A stretch of 9,480 nucleotides of DNA from Calditrichaceae bacterium (GTDB lineage Bacteria; Calditrichota; Calditrichia; Calditrichales; Calditrichaceae), in contig JANTFQ010000067.1 in assembly GCA_024763405.1 (NCBI GenBank), positions 1 to 9,480 of the forward strand, written 5' to 3'. Positions 1 through 4,785 of the stretch are shown in pieces. The notes under the pieces are model-generated. The model was not told the DNA's origin. It saw only the letters and a list, made by a program, of their open reading frames with translations, and made no database searches. The translations under genes were made by a program, and so were the position numbers. Position 1 is the stretch's first letter; every line of letters starts with the position of its first letter.

Positions 1-149
1 AACCAGGCCCGTTTTTTGGAACCGCCGCGGGAGCCGTAACCTTTATGTCCGCGGCCGGCCGTTACGCCTAAACCGGAACCTTCGCCTCTGCCGCGTCTTT
101 TCTTATTTTTTGTCGATCCTTTAGCCGGACGTAATTGACTTAAATCCAT
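1..149 (-). CDS. rplO: 50S ribosomal protein L15, N-terminal part (runs off left edge)
   Basis: L15 is a late-assembling 23S rRNA-binding protein of the large subunit. The 49 complete codons visible start with MDLSQLRPAKGSTKNKKRRG and continue with a Gly/Arg-rich, unstructured segment containing RGRGEGSG and RGHKGYGSRGG, then KKRAW. This is the extended basic N-terminal arm typical of bacterial L15, which threads into the rRNA core. The globular C-terminal part lies beyond position 1. The ATG at 149-147 is preceded by an AGGGT SD (plus-strand 160-164) with about 10 nt spacing. It lies 18 nt after the rpmD stop, the usual spc-operon order. The reading frame is clean to the edge. Identification is secure, but the 3' end is not in the window. 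Confidence 0.96.
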   Translation of the reverse strand, partial: MDLSQLRPAKGSTKNKKRRGRGEGSGLGVTAGRGHKGYGSRGGSKKRAW

Positions 150-167
150 GTATCAAAACACCCTTTC

Positions 168-362
168 TTAAACATCTTCAGTCTTAACCAGATGCCTGAC
201 TGTATTAATCATTCCCAAAATCTGCGGTGTGGCTTTATGCACAACGCTGTGATTCATTTTTTTAATGCCCAGTGCTTCGATAGTCCGCTTTTGATTAACC
301 GGACTGCCGATTGCGCTTTTAATCTGGGTGATTTTTATCTCGTTAATTTTAGCTTTTGCCAT
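168..362 (-). CDS. rpmD: 50S ribosomal protein L30
   Basis: A small large-subunit protein of 64 residues, slightly longer than the roughly 60 usual in bacteria because of a short N-terminal lead (MAKAKINEI) and a tail ending KTEDV. The core KITQIKSAIGSPVNQKRTIE, then ALGIKKMNHSV, and later GMINTVRHLV matches the L30 fold: a first beta strand, the helix that starts after the conserved G-P/R-turn, and the final strand. It sits between rpsE (21-nt gap) and rplO (18-nt gap), its canonical place. The ATG at 362 has an AGGAT SD (plus 371-375) 8 nt upstream. L30 is missing in some bacterial lineages, so its presence here is mildly informative about taxonomy. No anomalies were seen. Confidence 0.97.
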   Translation of the reverse strand: MAKAKINEIKITQIKSAIGSPVNQKRTIEALGIKKMNHSVVHKATPQILGMINTVRHLVKTEDV

Positions 363-383
363 TTTATGCTATCCTTAAGCGTT

Positions 384-890
384 CTAACCGTGAAAAACTT
401 TTTGTATTGAAATGCCTCTTTTTTTAGCCGCTTTTTCGGCGCTTAATAAATTACCGAGCGCAAAAAATGTAGCCTTGCTCATATTGTGCGGATTTGAGGA
501 GCCAATCGATTTCGTTAAAATATCGGTAATTCCGGCCGCTTCACAGATTGCGCGGATAGGCCCGCCTGCAATTACACCGGTACCCGGAGAGGCGGGTTGC
601 ATAACCACATATCCTGCGCCGAATTTGCTTTTTACAGGATGCGGAATCGTTCCGTTAATCAGGTCCACTTTTATCAGATTTTTTTTAGCCTGTTCCGTAC
701 CTTTGGCGATGGCGCTTACAACTTCATTCGCCTTACCCAAACCAAGGCCAACAATTCCATTGCCGTCGCCGACAACGATAATCGCGTTAAAAGAAAAACG
801 GCGTCCACCCTTTAAAACTTTCGCCACACGGTTGATATTTACTACTTTTTCTTTAAGCTCAACTTCGCCCGCATTAATTCGTTCTACCAC
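384..890 (-). CDS. rpsE: 30S ribosomal protein S5 (GTG start)
   Basis: S5 binds 16S rRNA near the decoding centre and mRNA entry channel and contributes to translational accuracy. The 168-residue product has the usual two parts. The N-terminal double-stranded-RNA-binding-like domain carries the loop KVLKGGRRFSF (about residues 24-34), the region where spectinomycin-resistance changes map in the family, followed by VVGDGNGIVGLGLGKA. The C-terminal domain contains AGYVVMQPASPGTGVIAGG (about 92-110) and ends KRGISIQKVFHG. Length is standard. The start codon is GTG at 890-888, supported by an AGGAG SD at plus 897-901 with 6 nt spacing and by a normal family N-terminus (ELKEKVVNINRVAKV). The gene lies 18 nt after rplR and 21 nt before rpmD. 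No resistance-type deletion is visible in the loop. Confidence 0.97.
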   Translation of the reverse strand: MVERINAGEVELKEKVVNINRVAKVLKGGRRFSFNAIIVVGDGNGIVGLGLGKANEVVSAIAKGTEQAKKNLIKVDLINGTIPHPVKSKFGAGYVVMQPASPGTGVIAGGPIRAICEAAGITDILTKSIGSSNPHNMSKATFFALGNLLSAEKAAKKRGISIQKVFHG

Positions 891-896
891 TATTAA

Positions 897-901
897 CTCC
901 T
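897..901 (-). promoter_or_regulatory. Shine-Dalgarno AGGAG deciding the rpsE GTG start
   Basis: On the minus strand this reads AGGAG, 6 nt before GTG at 890. No in-frame ATG lies between this site and the conserved S5 N-terminus, so it fixes GTG as the start. Confidence 0.8.
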
Positions 902-908
902 ATAGCTT

Positions 909-1241
909 TTAAAAATCTAAACCACCTTCACGTGCACCTTCGGCAAATGCTTTTACCCGGCCGTGATAAATGTATCCGTTACGATCAAAGATGATTTTGG
1001 AGGCGCCTTTCTTTTTGGCCTGCTCTGCAAAAACCTTACCCAATGCTTTTGATTTTTCAGTTTTTGTTTTGGCATCTTTTAACGCAGTTACCACTGTTTT
1101 CGATTTGTCGGTTAAGCCTAAAAGCACACTGCCGTTTGTATCGTCAATCAGCTGTGCATGCATATACCGCAAACTCCTGTATACGACCAGCCGTGGTTTT
1201 TCACTGGTTCCAAAAACTCTTTTTTTTCTCTTGTTTGGCAT
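909..1241 (-). CDS. rplR: 50S ribosomal protein L18, short N-terminus
   Basis: L18 binds 5S rRNA and, with L5, anchors it in the central protuberance. The 110-residue product has the family core: GTSEKPRLVVYRSLRYMHAQ, then LIDDTNGSVLLGL, AKKKGASKIIFDRNGYIYHG and RVKAFAEGAREGGLDF. Bacterial L18 is usually about 117-122 residues and opens with a longer Arg/Lys-rich stretch. Here that arm is reduced to MPNKRKKRVF. The ATG at 1241 has an AGGA-type SD (AACAGGAAT, about 10 nt upstream). An in-frame TAA at plus 1272-1274, with no start codon between, rules out a longer version in this frame. The 113-nt gap upstream is the largest in the window. The first codons include a run of eight A, a possible indel site, but the other frames upstream do not encode a typical basic arm. 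Identification is secure; the true N-terminus is slightly uncertain. Confidence 0.94.
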   Translation of the reverse strand: MPNKRKKRVFGTSEKPRLVVYRSLRYMHAQLIDDTNGSVLLGLTDKSKTVVTALKDAKTKTEKSKALGKVFAEQAKKKGASKIIFDRNGYIYHGRVKAFAEGAREGGLDF

Positions 1242-1354
1242 TTTCTGTAATTCCTGTTTATTTGTACCGCTTTACAATTATATTGCGATAATGGCCGGCG
1301 GTATAACTTTCAATACGAAGTAGCAAAACTGCAAACCACTTCTGCTCCAGTACA
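1242..1354 (-). other. 113-nt rplF-rplR intergenic region, possible structured leader
   Basis: This is the only gap above 24 nt in the window. Minus-strand elements, in transcription order, are: a 25-codon ORF that starts on the rplF stop (TAATG); an imperfect hairpin with arms at plus 1317-1321 and 1338-1342 (5 bp, with a GCA/TGC pair inside); a nested hairpin at 1265-1303; a 5-bp hairpin TTGTA/TACAA at 1262-1277 that shares bases with the nested one; a TATAAT hexamer at 1277-1282; and the rplR SD (AGGA, plus 1252-1255). No U-run follows any stem, so an intrinsic terminator is unlikely. The role is unknown. Options are a leader controlling rplR and downstream genes, an internal promoter, or simple relaxed spacing. 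Confidence 0.4.
1265..1303 (-). promoter_or_regulatory. Nested inverted repeat upstream of rplR
   Basis: The outer arms TACCGC and GCGGTA (plus 1265-1270 and 1298-1303) are perfect 6-bp complements. Inside them ATTAT and ATAAT (1277-1281 and 1288-1292) form a 5-bp stem with a 6-nt loop. The internal loops are asymmetric (5 and 6 nt). The outer 3' arm, read on the minus strand, also contributes to a competing TTGTA/TACAA hairpin. Stability was judged only by eye and is modest because the inner stem is all A-T. Confidence 0.3.
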
Positions 1355-1355
1355 T
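1278..1355 (-). CDS. Possible 25-residue leader ORF between rplF and rplR
   Basis: Its ATG shares the A of the rplF stop codon (TAATG), and it ends at TAA 1280-1278, 36 nt before rplR and in the same frame. The predicted peptide is MYWSRSGLQFCYFVL followed by KVIPPAIIAI: mostly hydrophobic, with an Ile-Pro-Pro-Ala stretch close to the end. Consecutive prolines slow ribosomes in the absence of EF-P, which is general knowledge. The Pro codons fall in the 5' arm of the nested inverted repeat. I recognise no family. An ORF this short arises by chance quite often, and there is no good SD for it (an AGG lies about 15 nt upstream). If translated, it would be by re-initiation after rplF. This is a candidate only. 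Confidence 0.2.
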   Translation of the reverse strand: MYWSRSGLQFCYFVLKVIPPAIIAI

Positions 1356-1894
1356 TAACCGGCAGTTTTACCTGCTTTACGGCGGATATATTCGCCAGAG
1401 TATTTTATCCCTTTACCCTTATAAGGCTCCGGTTTACGGAAACTGCGGATTTTCGCAGCAACCAACCCAACCAGTTCCTTATCAATACCGGAAACGATAA
1501 TTTCCGTAGGAGATGGGGTCTGTATGGTAATATCATCCGAAACAGCCAGGATAATGGGATGCGAATAGCCGATGGTTAGAAGCAGTTTTTTACCCTTCAT
1601 CTCTGCCTTGTATCCAACGCCGACGATTTCTAATTTTTTGGAATAACCATTTGTAACACCCTCGACCATATTAAAAATCAACGAACGAGTTAACCCGTGC
1701 AGTGAATTACTGAATTTATTCTCTTCCTTTATGGCCACCTTCAATTGATTGTCTTCAACCGTCAGGGCCATTTTATCCGAAAACTGTTTTTGCAGCTCGC
1801 CCTTTGGACCTTTTACGGTCAACAGGTTAGTCTCTGTCAGGTCGATTGTCACATTTTCTGGTATGGTTACTGGTAATTTACCGATTCGCGACAC
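1355..1894 (-). CDS. rplF: 50S ribosomal protein L6 (GTG start)
   Basis: L6 lies near the GTPase-associated centre and the sarcin-ricin loop of 23S rRNA. With the GTG at 1894-1892 the product is 179 residues, a normal length, and begins MSRIGKLPVTIPENVTI, the conserved family start. Two related L6 domains follow. The first contains VKGPKGEL and HGLTRSLIFNMVEGVT; the second contains VGVGYKAEMKGKKLLLTIGYSHPI. The conserved C-terminus EPYKGKGIKYSGEYIRRKAG is complete. A longer in-frame reading from an ATG at 1951 would overlap the end of rpsH by 35 nt and add a non-conserved MWAAKFYVTYGN-type leader, so it is rejected. An AGGAG SD (plus 1902-1906) sits 7 nt before the GTG. The gap after rpsH is 22 nt; the gap to rplR is an unusual 113 nt. 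Confidence 0.96.
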   Translation of the reverse strand: MSRIGKLPVTIPENVTIDLTETNLLTVKGPKGELQKQFSDKMALTVEDNQLKVAIKEENKFSNSLHGLTRSLIFNMVEGVTNGYSKKLEIVGVGYKAEMKGKKLLLTIGYSHPIILAVSDDITIQTPSPTEIIVSGIDKELVGLVAAKIRSFRKPEPYKGKGIKYSGEYIRRKAGKTAG

Positions 1895-1901
1895 TTCTAC
1901 T

Positions 1902-1906
1902 CTCCT
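1902..1906 (-). promoter_or_regulatory. Shine-Dalgarno AGGAG deciding the rplF GTG start
   Basis: Read on the minus strand within AAGAGGAGA, 7 nt before GTG at 1894. It selects the family-standard L6 start over the upstream ATG at 1951, which lies inside rpsH. Confidence 0.85.
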
Positions 1907-1916
1907 CTTACTTGCA

Positions 1917-2315
1917 TTACCATACGTAACATAAAACTTCGCCGCCCACATTCTGGCGCTTAGCTTCGTTAGCGGTTATCACTCCCCGCGGAGTAGTCAT
2001 AATGGCAATACCAATATTATTCATAACACGGGGCAGATTATCAACATCTACATATTTTCTTCTTCCGGGAGTACTTACCCGGATAATTTTGCTTATGGCA
2101 GGATTATTATCCTTATCATATTTTAACCAAATTCGAACAAGCCCCTGCTTACCGTCTTCTATTACGATATATTTTTTGATAAATCCCTGCTCTAAAAGAA
2201 GTCGTGACATCTTTCGTTTCATATTAGATGCAGGAATATCCACATATTTATGCTCGGCTTGCTGAGCGTTTCTAATTCTGGTTAAATAATCCGCAATGGG
2301 ATCAGTCATTGACAT
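1917..2315 (-). CDS. rpsH: 30S ribosomal protein S8
   Basis: S8 is a primary 16S rRNA-binding protein of the central domain and, in E. coli, the translational repressor of the spc operon. The 132-residue product starts MSMTDPIADYLTRIRNAQQ and shows the S8 pattern throughout: the central KYDKDNNPAISKIIRVSTPG, then GRRKYV, and the C-terminal GIAIMTTPRGVITANEAKRQ-NVGGEVLCYVW with the conserved rRNA-contacting Thr-Pro-x-Gly segment. Two ATGs are possible (2315 and 2309). The SD AGGAG at plus 2324-2328 is 8 nt from the first and 14 from the second, so 2315 is chosen. The gene lies 21 nt after rpsN and 22 nt before rplF. I could not recognise an S8-type operator at the rplX/rplE junction, where E. 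coli has one. Confidence 0.97.
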   Translation of the reverse strand: MSMTDPIADYLTRIRNAQQAEHKYVDIPASNMKRKMSRLLLEQGFIKKYIVIEDGKQGLVRIWLKYDKDNNPAISKIIRVSTPGRRKYVDVDNLPRVMNNIGIAIMTTPRGVITANEAKRQNVGGEVLCYVW

Positions 2316-2336
2316 TTACTTGTCTCCTTTTACAAA

Positions 2337-2522
2337 CTACCAGCTTGCTTTAACGATACCAGGTATTTCACCCTGCAGCGCTAACTCTCTAAAACATATG
2401 CGACAGATTCCGAATTTACGGAGATAGCCACGCGGACGGCCGCATCTGCTGCAACGATTGTATTCACGCACTTCAAATTTTTGTTTACGTTTTGACTTAA
2501 CTACCAAACTTTTCTTAGCCAA
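2337..2522 (-). CDS. rpsN: 30S ribosomal protein S14, zinc-binding short type (TTG start)
   Basis: S14 assembles late into the head of the 30S subunit. This 61-residue form is the short zinc-containing type: four cysteines at positions 24, 27, 40 and 43 make the CxxC-x12-CxxC ribbon, surrounded by RCSRCGRPRGYLRKFGICRI and a C-terminus IPGIVKASW shared by this class. The start is TTG at 2522-2520. The peptide MAKKSLVVK matches the family N-terminus, there is no ATG upstream before a stop or anywhere later in the gene, and a GAGGTG SD lies at plus 2527-2532, 4 nt away. It follows rplE by 14 nt and precedes rpsH by 21 nt, the standard spc position. Some bacteria carry a second, zinc-free S14 elsewhere as a zinc-starvation backup; that cannot be judged here. 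Confidence 0.97.
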   Translation of the reverse strand: MAKKSLVVKSKRKQKFEVREYNRCSRCGRPRGYLRKFGICRICFRELALQGEIPGIVKASW

Positions 2523-2526
2523 TTGA

Positions 2527-2532
2527 CACCTC
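2527..2532 (-). promoter_or_regulatory. Shine-Dalgarno GAGGTG deciding the rpsN TTG start
   Basis: Read on the minus strand, 4 nt before TTG at 2522. The short spacing and UUG codon suggest a weaker or tuned initiation site. No alternative start codon fits. Confidence 0.75.
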
Positions 2533-2536
2533 GATG

Positions 2537-3097
2537 TTATTGTTGCTGTTTTTTAAAGGGAAAACCAAGGGATAAAAGCAGCTCGTAAGCTTCTTCATCT
2601 GTATTTGCACTGGTTACAAAAGTAATATCCATGCCCCTGATTTTGTCAATCTTATCTACATTTATCTCCGGAAAAATAATCTGTTCTTTCACACCCAAAG
2701 AATAGTTACCTCTGCCGTCGAACGCCTTATCCGAATACCCTCTAAAATCCCGGATACGGGGTACAGATACTGAAATGAAGCGGTCCAGGAATTCCCACAT
2801 TTTCTCTCTGCGCAAAGTTACCTTAGCGCCGATTTTCATTCCCTGACGCAGCTTAAAATTAGATATGGATTTTTTAGCCTTTGTAATTACCGGTTTCTGA
2901 CCTGTAACAAGGGCCAAATCCGAAACTACGCTGTCCAGAACTTTGGAATCCTGAATTGCTTCTCCAACGCCAGCATTGATACTTATTTTCTCCAGACGCG
3001 GAATCTGGTGGATATTTTTATATCCGAATTTCTTTTGAAGATGCGGCGCGGCTTCTTCGTTATATTTTTTTATTAACCTGGGTTTATACTCGGCCAT
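2537..3097 (-). CDS. rplE: 50S ribosomal protein L5
   Basis: L5 binds 5S rRNA with L18 and forms bridge contacts from the central protuberance to the small subunit and P-site tRNA. The 186-residue product is normal for bacteria. It opens MAEYKPRLIKKYNEEAAPHL and carries the conserved KISINAGVGEAIQDSK, TGQKPVITKAKKSISNFKLR, GAKVTLRREKMWEFLDRFI, PRIRDFRGYSDKAFDGRGNY and DITFVTSANTDEEAYELL blocks in order. The tail PFKKQQQ extends slightly past the usual end. The ATG at 3097 has a GAGGT SD (plus 3107-3111) 9 nt upstream. It is 22 nt after rplX and 14 nt before rpsN. Sequence and context agree fully. Confidence 0.97.
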   Translation of the reverse strand: MAEYKPRLIKKYNEEAAPHLQKKFGYKNIHQIPRLEKISINAGVGEAIQDSKVLDSVVSDLALVTGQKPVITKAKKSISNFKLRQGMKIGAKVTLRREKMWEFLDRFISVSVPRIRDFRGYSDKAFDGRGNYSLGVKEQIIFPEINVDKIDKIRGMDITFVTSANTDEEAYELLLSLGFPFKKQQQ

Positions 3098-3119
3098 TTT
3101 CTTTTAACCTCTATAATCG

Positions 3120-3455
3120 CTATTCATTGTCTGAAATAATTTCACCCTGGCAGGCCGGATTGATACAGTAACGTACTTTGCTTCCGTCTTCCAGATATTT
3201 ATATCCGACACGTGTGGTTGTATTAAATTTTGTGGAATAATACATCACATTAGAAACATGAATCGGACCTTCTTTTTCAACAATCCCGCCCTGCTGGTTT
3301 TTCTGTGAAGGGCGCGTATGCCTTTTGATAATATGTACACCTTCTACAATGATGCGGTCTTTTTCGGGAAAGACTTTAAGGACTTTTCCAACTTTGCCTT
3401 TATCCTTATAGGAGCCCGACATCACTTTAATTGTATCATTTTTACGTATCTTCAT
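3120..3455 (-). CDS. rplX: 50S ribosomal protein L24
   Basis: L24 starts assembly of the large subunit and sits near the exit-tunnel rim. The 111-residue product has the N-terminal KOW motif (KNDTIKVMSGSYKDKGKVGK, about residues 5-24), the IVEGVHIIKRHTRPS strand, the flexible loop around KNQQGGIVEKEGPIHVSNV and the C-terminal TRVGYKYLEDGSKVRYC. Many L24 proteins end with two CxxC-like pairs. Here the first pair is replaced by residues without Cys (MYYSTKFNTTT), and the second is reduced to C-INPA-C, so zinc binding looks lost. Cysteine-free L24 is also known, for example in E. coli. The ATG at 3455 has only a short AGGT SD (plus 3462-3465). The gene lies 17 nt after rplN and 22 nt before rplE. 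Confidence 0.96.
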   Translation of the reverse strand: MKIRKNDTIKVMSGSYKDKGKVGKVLKVFPEKDRIIVEGVHIIKRHTRPSQKNQQGGIVEKEGPIHVSNVMYYSTKFNTTTRVGYKYLEDGSKVRYCINPACQGEIISDNE

Positions 3456-3472
3456 CTCTATACCTATTCTTT

Positions 3473-3841
3473 TTACAATACTTCGGGTGCCAGAGACACG
3501 ATTTTCATAAATTGTTTGTCGCGTAATTCGCGTGCAACCGGGCCAAAAATTCGGGTTCCGCGGGGCTCATTTTGGTCGTTAATCAAAACAGCGGCGTTTT
3601 CATCGAAGCGGATATAAGATCCGTCTGGACGTCTGATTTCTTTTTTTGTCCGAACGATAACAGCCTTCGATACTTCGCCTTTTTTTACCCCTGCATTAGG
3701 AATGGCTCTTTTTACGGTGACCACAATAATATCGCCGACATAACCGTATTTTTTCTTTGAACCGCCCAACACACGAATGCATTGCACCTTTTGGGCGCCC
3801 GAGTTATCTGCTGCGGTTAAATTTGTGTATTCTTGAATCAT
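3473..3841 (-). CDS. rplN: 50S ribosomal protein L14
   Basis: L14 is a highly conserved large-subunit protein at the subunit interface (intersubunit bridges with 16S rRNA) and the docking site of the silencing factor RsfS. The 122-residue product is exactly family length and shows ADNSGAQKVQCIRVLGGSKK, GDIIVVTVKRAIPN, KGEVSKAVIVRTKKEIRRPD, GSYIRFDENAAVLINDQNEP and the C-terminal RGTRIFGPVARELRDKQFMK with IVSLAPEVL. The C-terminal block is very like that of FCB-group bacteria. The ATG at 3841 has an AGGA SD (plus 3850-3853) 8 nt upstream that overlaps the rpsQ stop codon. This gene opens the spc block in E. coli; here it follows rpsQ by only 11 nt, leaving no room for a separate promoter in the gap. 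Confidence 0.98.
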   Translation of the reverse strand: MIQEYTNLTAADNSGAQKVQCIRVLGGSKKKYGYVGDIIVVTVKRAIPNAGVKKGEVSKAVIVRTKKEIRRPDGSYIRFDENAAVLINDQNEPRGTRIFGPVARELRDKQFMKIVSLAPEVL

Positions 3842-3852
3842 TTTAAAATTCC

Positions 3853-4113
3853 TTATTTCACTTTTTCAAGAATTTCTACCAAACGCCATCTTTTCATTTT
3901 GCTGATTGGTCTGGTTTCCATAATCTTTACAATATCACCTTCACTGCACTCGTTATTGCCATCGTGGGCTGTCAGCTTAATGGTTTTCTTAATAAATTTT
4001 CCATATACCGGGTGCTGCAAGCGGCGCACTACGGAAACCGTAATGGTTTTATCCATTTTCGTGCTGATAACTTTACCGGTACGTGTTTTTCTTAATCCGC
4101 GTTCTTCATTCAT
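3853..4113 (-). CDS. rpsQ: 30S ribosomal protein S17
   Basis: S17 is a primary 16S rRNA 5'-domain binder with an OB-type beta barrel. With the ATG at 4113 the product is 86 residues, beginning MNEERGLRKTRTGKVISTKM and continuing DKTITVSVVRRLQHPVYGKF, KKTIKLTAHDGNNECSEGD and IVKIMETRPISKMKRWRLVE, all family blocks. An upstream in-frame ATG at 4161 would add 16 unconserved residues and overlap rpmC by 38 nt, so it is rejected. An AGG SD (plus 4123-4125) lies 9 nt before the chosen start and overlaps the rpmC TAG stop, suggesting coupled translation of the two. The gap to rpmC is 10 nt and to rplN 11 nt. This is the last gene of the S10 block. Confidence 0.96.
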   Translation of the reverse strand: MNEERGLRKTRTGKVISTKMDKTITVSVVRRLQHPVYGKFIKKTIKLTAHDGNNECSEGDIVKIMETRPISKMKRWRLVEILEKVK

Positions 4114-4123
4114 TTTGAAATAC

Positions 4124-4342
4124 CTATACGTTCTCTGTTTGACCTTCGGCAGCCAGTTCATGCTGACGAATGAAGGTTTTTATTCTGGCAATCTCCCTGC
4201 GCACATCACGCAGCTTAATTGGATTGGATAACTGGTGCGTCGCTTTTTGGATATTGAGGTTATCAAATTCATCCATCCGCTCAGCCAGCATATCCTCTAA
4301 TTCTTTTATAGTAAGACCTTTTAAGTCTTCTCTATTCTTCAT
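4124..4342 (-). CDS. rpmC: 50S ribosomal protein L29
   Basis: L29 is a small helical-hairpin protein at the polypeptide exit tunnel, next to L23, near where trigger factor and SRP dock. The 72-residue product (family about 62-72) starts MKNREDLKGLTIKELEDMLA and has the second-helix block HQLSNPIKLRDVRREIARIK, ending in a short acidic tail AAEGQTENV. The ATG at 4342 is preceded by AAGGTGG (plus 4349-4355, 6 nt spacing), one of the strongest SDs in the window, overlapping the rplP stop. Gaps are 11 nt to rplP and 10 nt to rpsQ, the tightest run in the cluster, so co-translation is likely. Confidence 0.97.
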   Translation of the reverse strand: MKNREDLKGLTIKELEDMLAERMDEFDNLNIQKATHQLSNPIKLRDVRREIARIKTFIRQHELAAEGQTENV

Positions 4343-4353
4343 TTAAAACCACC

Positions 4354-4764
4354 TTACGCTTCATTTACAACAAATTTGGTTTTAATGGGTAGTTTATGAG
4401 AGGCAAGACGCATCGCCTCTTTTGCCAGCTCAAAATCCACACCTTCCAGCTCAAACATAATACGGCCGGATTTAACTACGGCTACCCAGTATTCCGGTGA
4501 ACCCTTACCTTTTCCCATACGGGTTTCGGCGGGTTTGTTGGTAACCGGCTTATCGGGGAAGATACGAATCCAGACTTTTCCACCCCTTTTTACGTGACGG
4601 GTAATGGCAACACGGGTCGCTTCTATCTGACGGCTTGTAATCCATCCGCTTTCCATTGCCTTTAAACCATATTTTCCAAACGCGATATAATTACCTTTTT
4701 GGGCGACGCCCTTCATTTTACCACGTTGTTTTTTACGATATTTTACTCTTTTGGGCATTAACAT
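4354..4764 (-). CDS. rplP: 50S ribosomal protein L16
   Basis: L16 organises the A-site region of the large subunit and contacts aminoacyl-tRNA. The 136-residue product starts MLMPKRVKYRKKQRGKMKGV and carries FGKYGLKAMESGWITSRQIE, ATRVAITRHVKRGGKVWIRI, PDKPVTNKPAETRMGKGKGS and PEYWVAVVKSGRIMFELEGV, all canonical. The Arg in RMGKGKG corresponds to the one hydroxylated in E. coli L16 (family knowledge). Two starts are possible (ATG at 4764 or 4758). The AGGAG SD at plus 4773-4777 is 8 nt from the first, and MLMPKR is a common family start, so 4764 is chosen. The gene follows rpsC by 21 nt and precedes rpmC by 11 nt. Confidence 0.97.
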   Translation of the reverse strand: MLMPKRVKYRKKQRGKMKGVAQKGNYIAFGKYGLKAMESGWITSRQIEATRVAITRHVKRGGKVWIRIFPDKPVTNKPAETRMGKGKGSPEYWVAVVKSGRIMFELEGVDFELAKEAMRLASHKLPIKTKFVVNEA

Positions 4765-4785
4765 AAATACAGCTCCTGCTACAAC

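Noticed and set aside
412..912. 166-codon plus-strand ORF opposite rpsE
   Set aside because: It mirrors a highly conserved gene on the other strand. The product is low-complexity and unlike any family I know, and no SD or operon context supports it.
1220..1227. Eight-A run in rplR as a programmed frameshift or sequencing-error site
   Set aside because: Upstream frames contain no L18-like arm or start codon that a shift would join, so there is no positive evidence. Kept only as a read-check item.
970..1323. 117-codon plus-strand ORF opposite rplR and the gap
   Set aside because: Shadow of rplR; rich in Phe and Cys as expected from antisense of Lys-rich coding sequence.
1317..1342. Hairpin after rplF as an intrinsic terminator
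   Set aside because: Five-bp imperfect stem, A/T-rich, with no U-run after it; termination here would also cut off four essential genes.
1242..1354. Third-frame open stretch across the whole rplF-rplR gap
   Set aside because: It has no plausible start codon or SD and ends in TAA before rplR; short open frames are expected by chance.
1895..1951. N-terminal extension of L6 from an ATG at 1951
   Set aside because: Overlaps the end of rpsH, is not L6-like, and the GTG at 1894 has an ideal SD and the conserved MSRIGKLP start.
4114..4161. N-terminal extension of S17 from an ATG at 4161
   Set aside because: Would overlap rpmC by 38 nt; the SD and family length favour the ATG at 4113.
3833..4231. 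132-codon plus-strand ORF opposite rpsQ and rpmC, resembling a membrane protein
   Set aside because: Hydrophobicity is the usual by-product of reading the complement of a Lys/Glu-rich gene. It spans two real genes and their gap.
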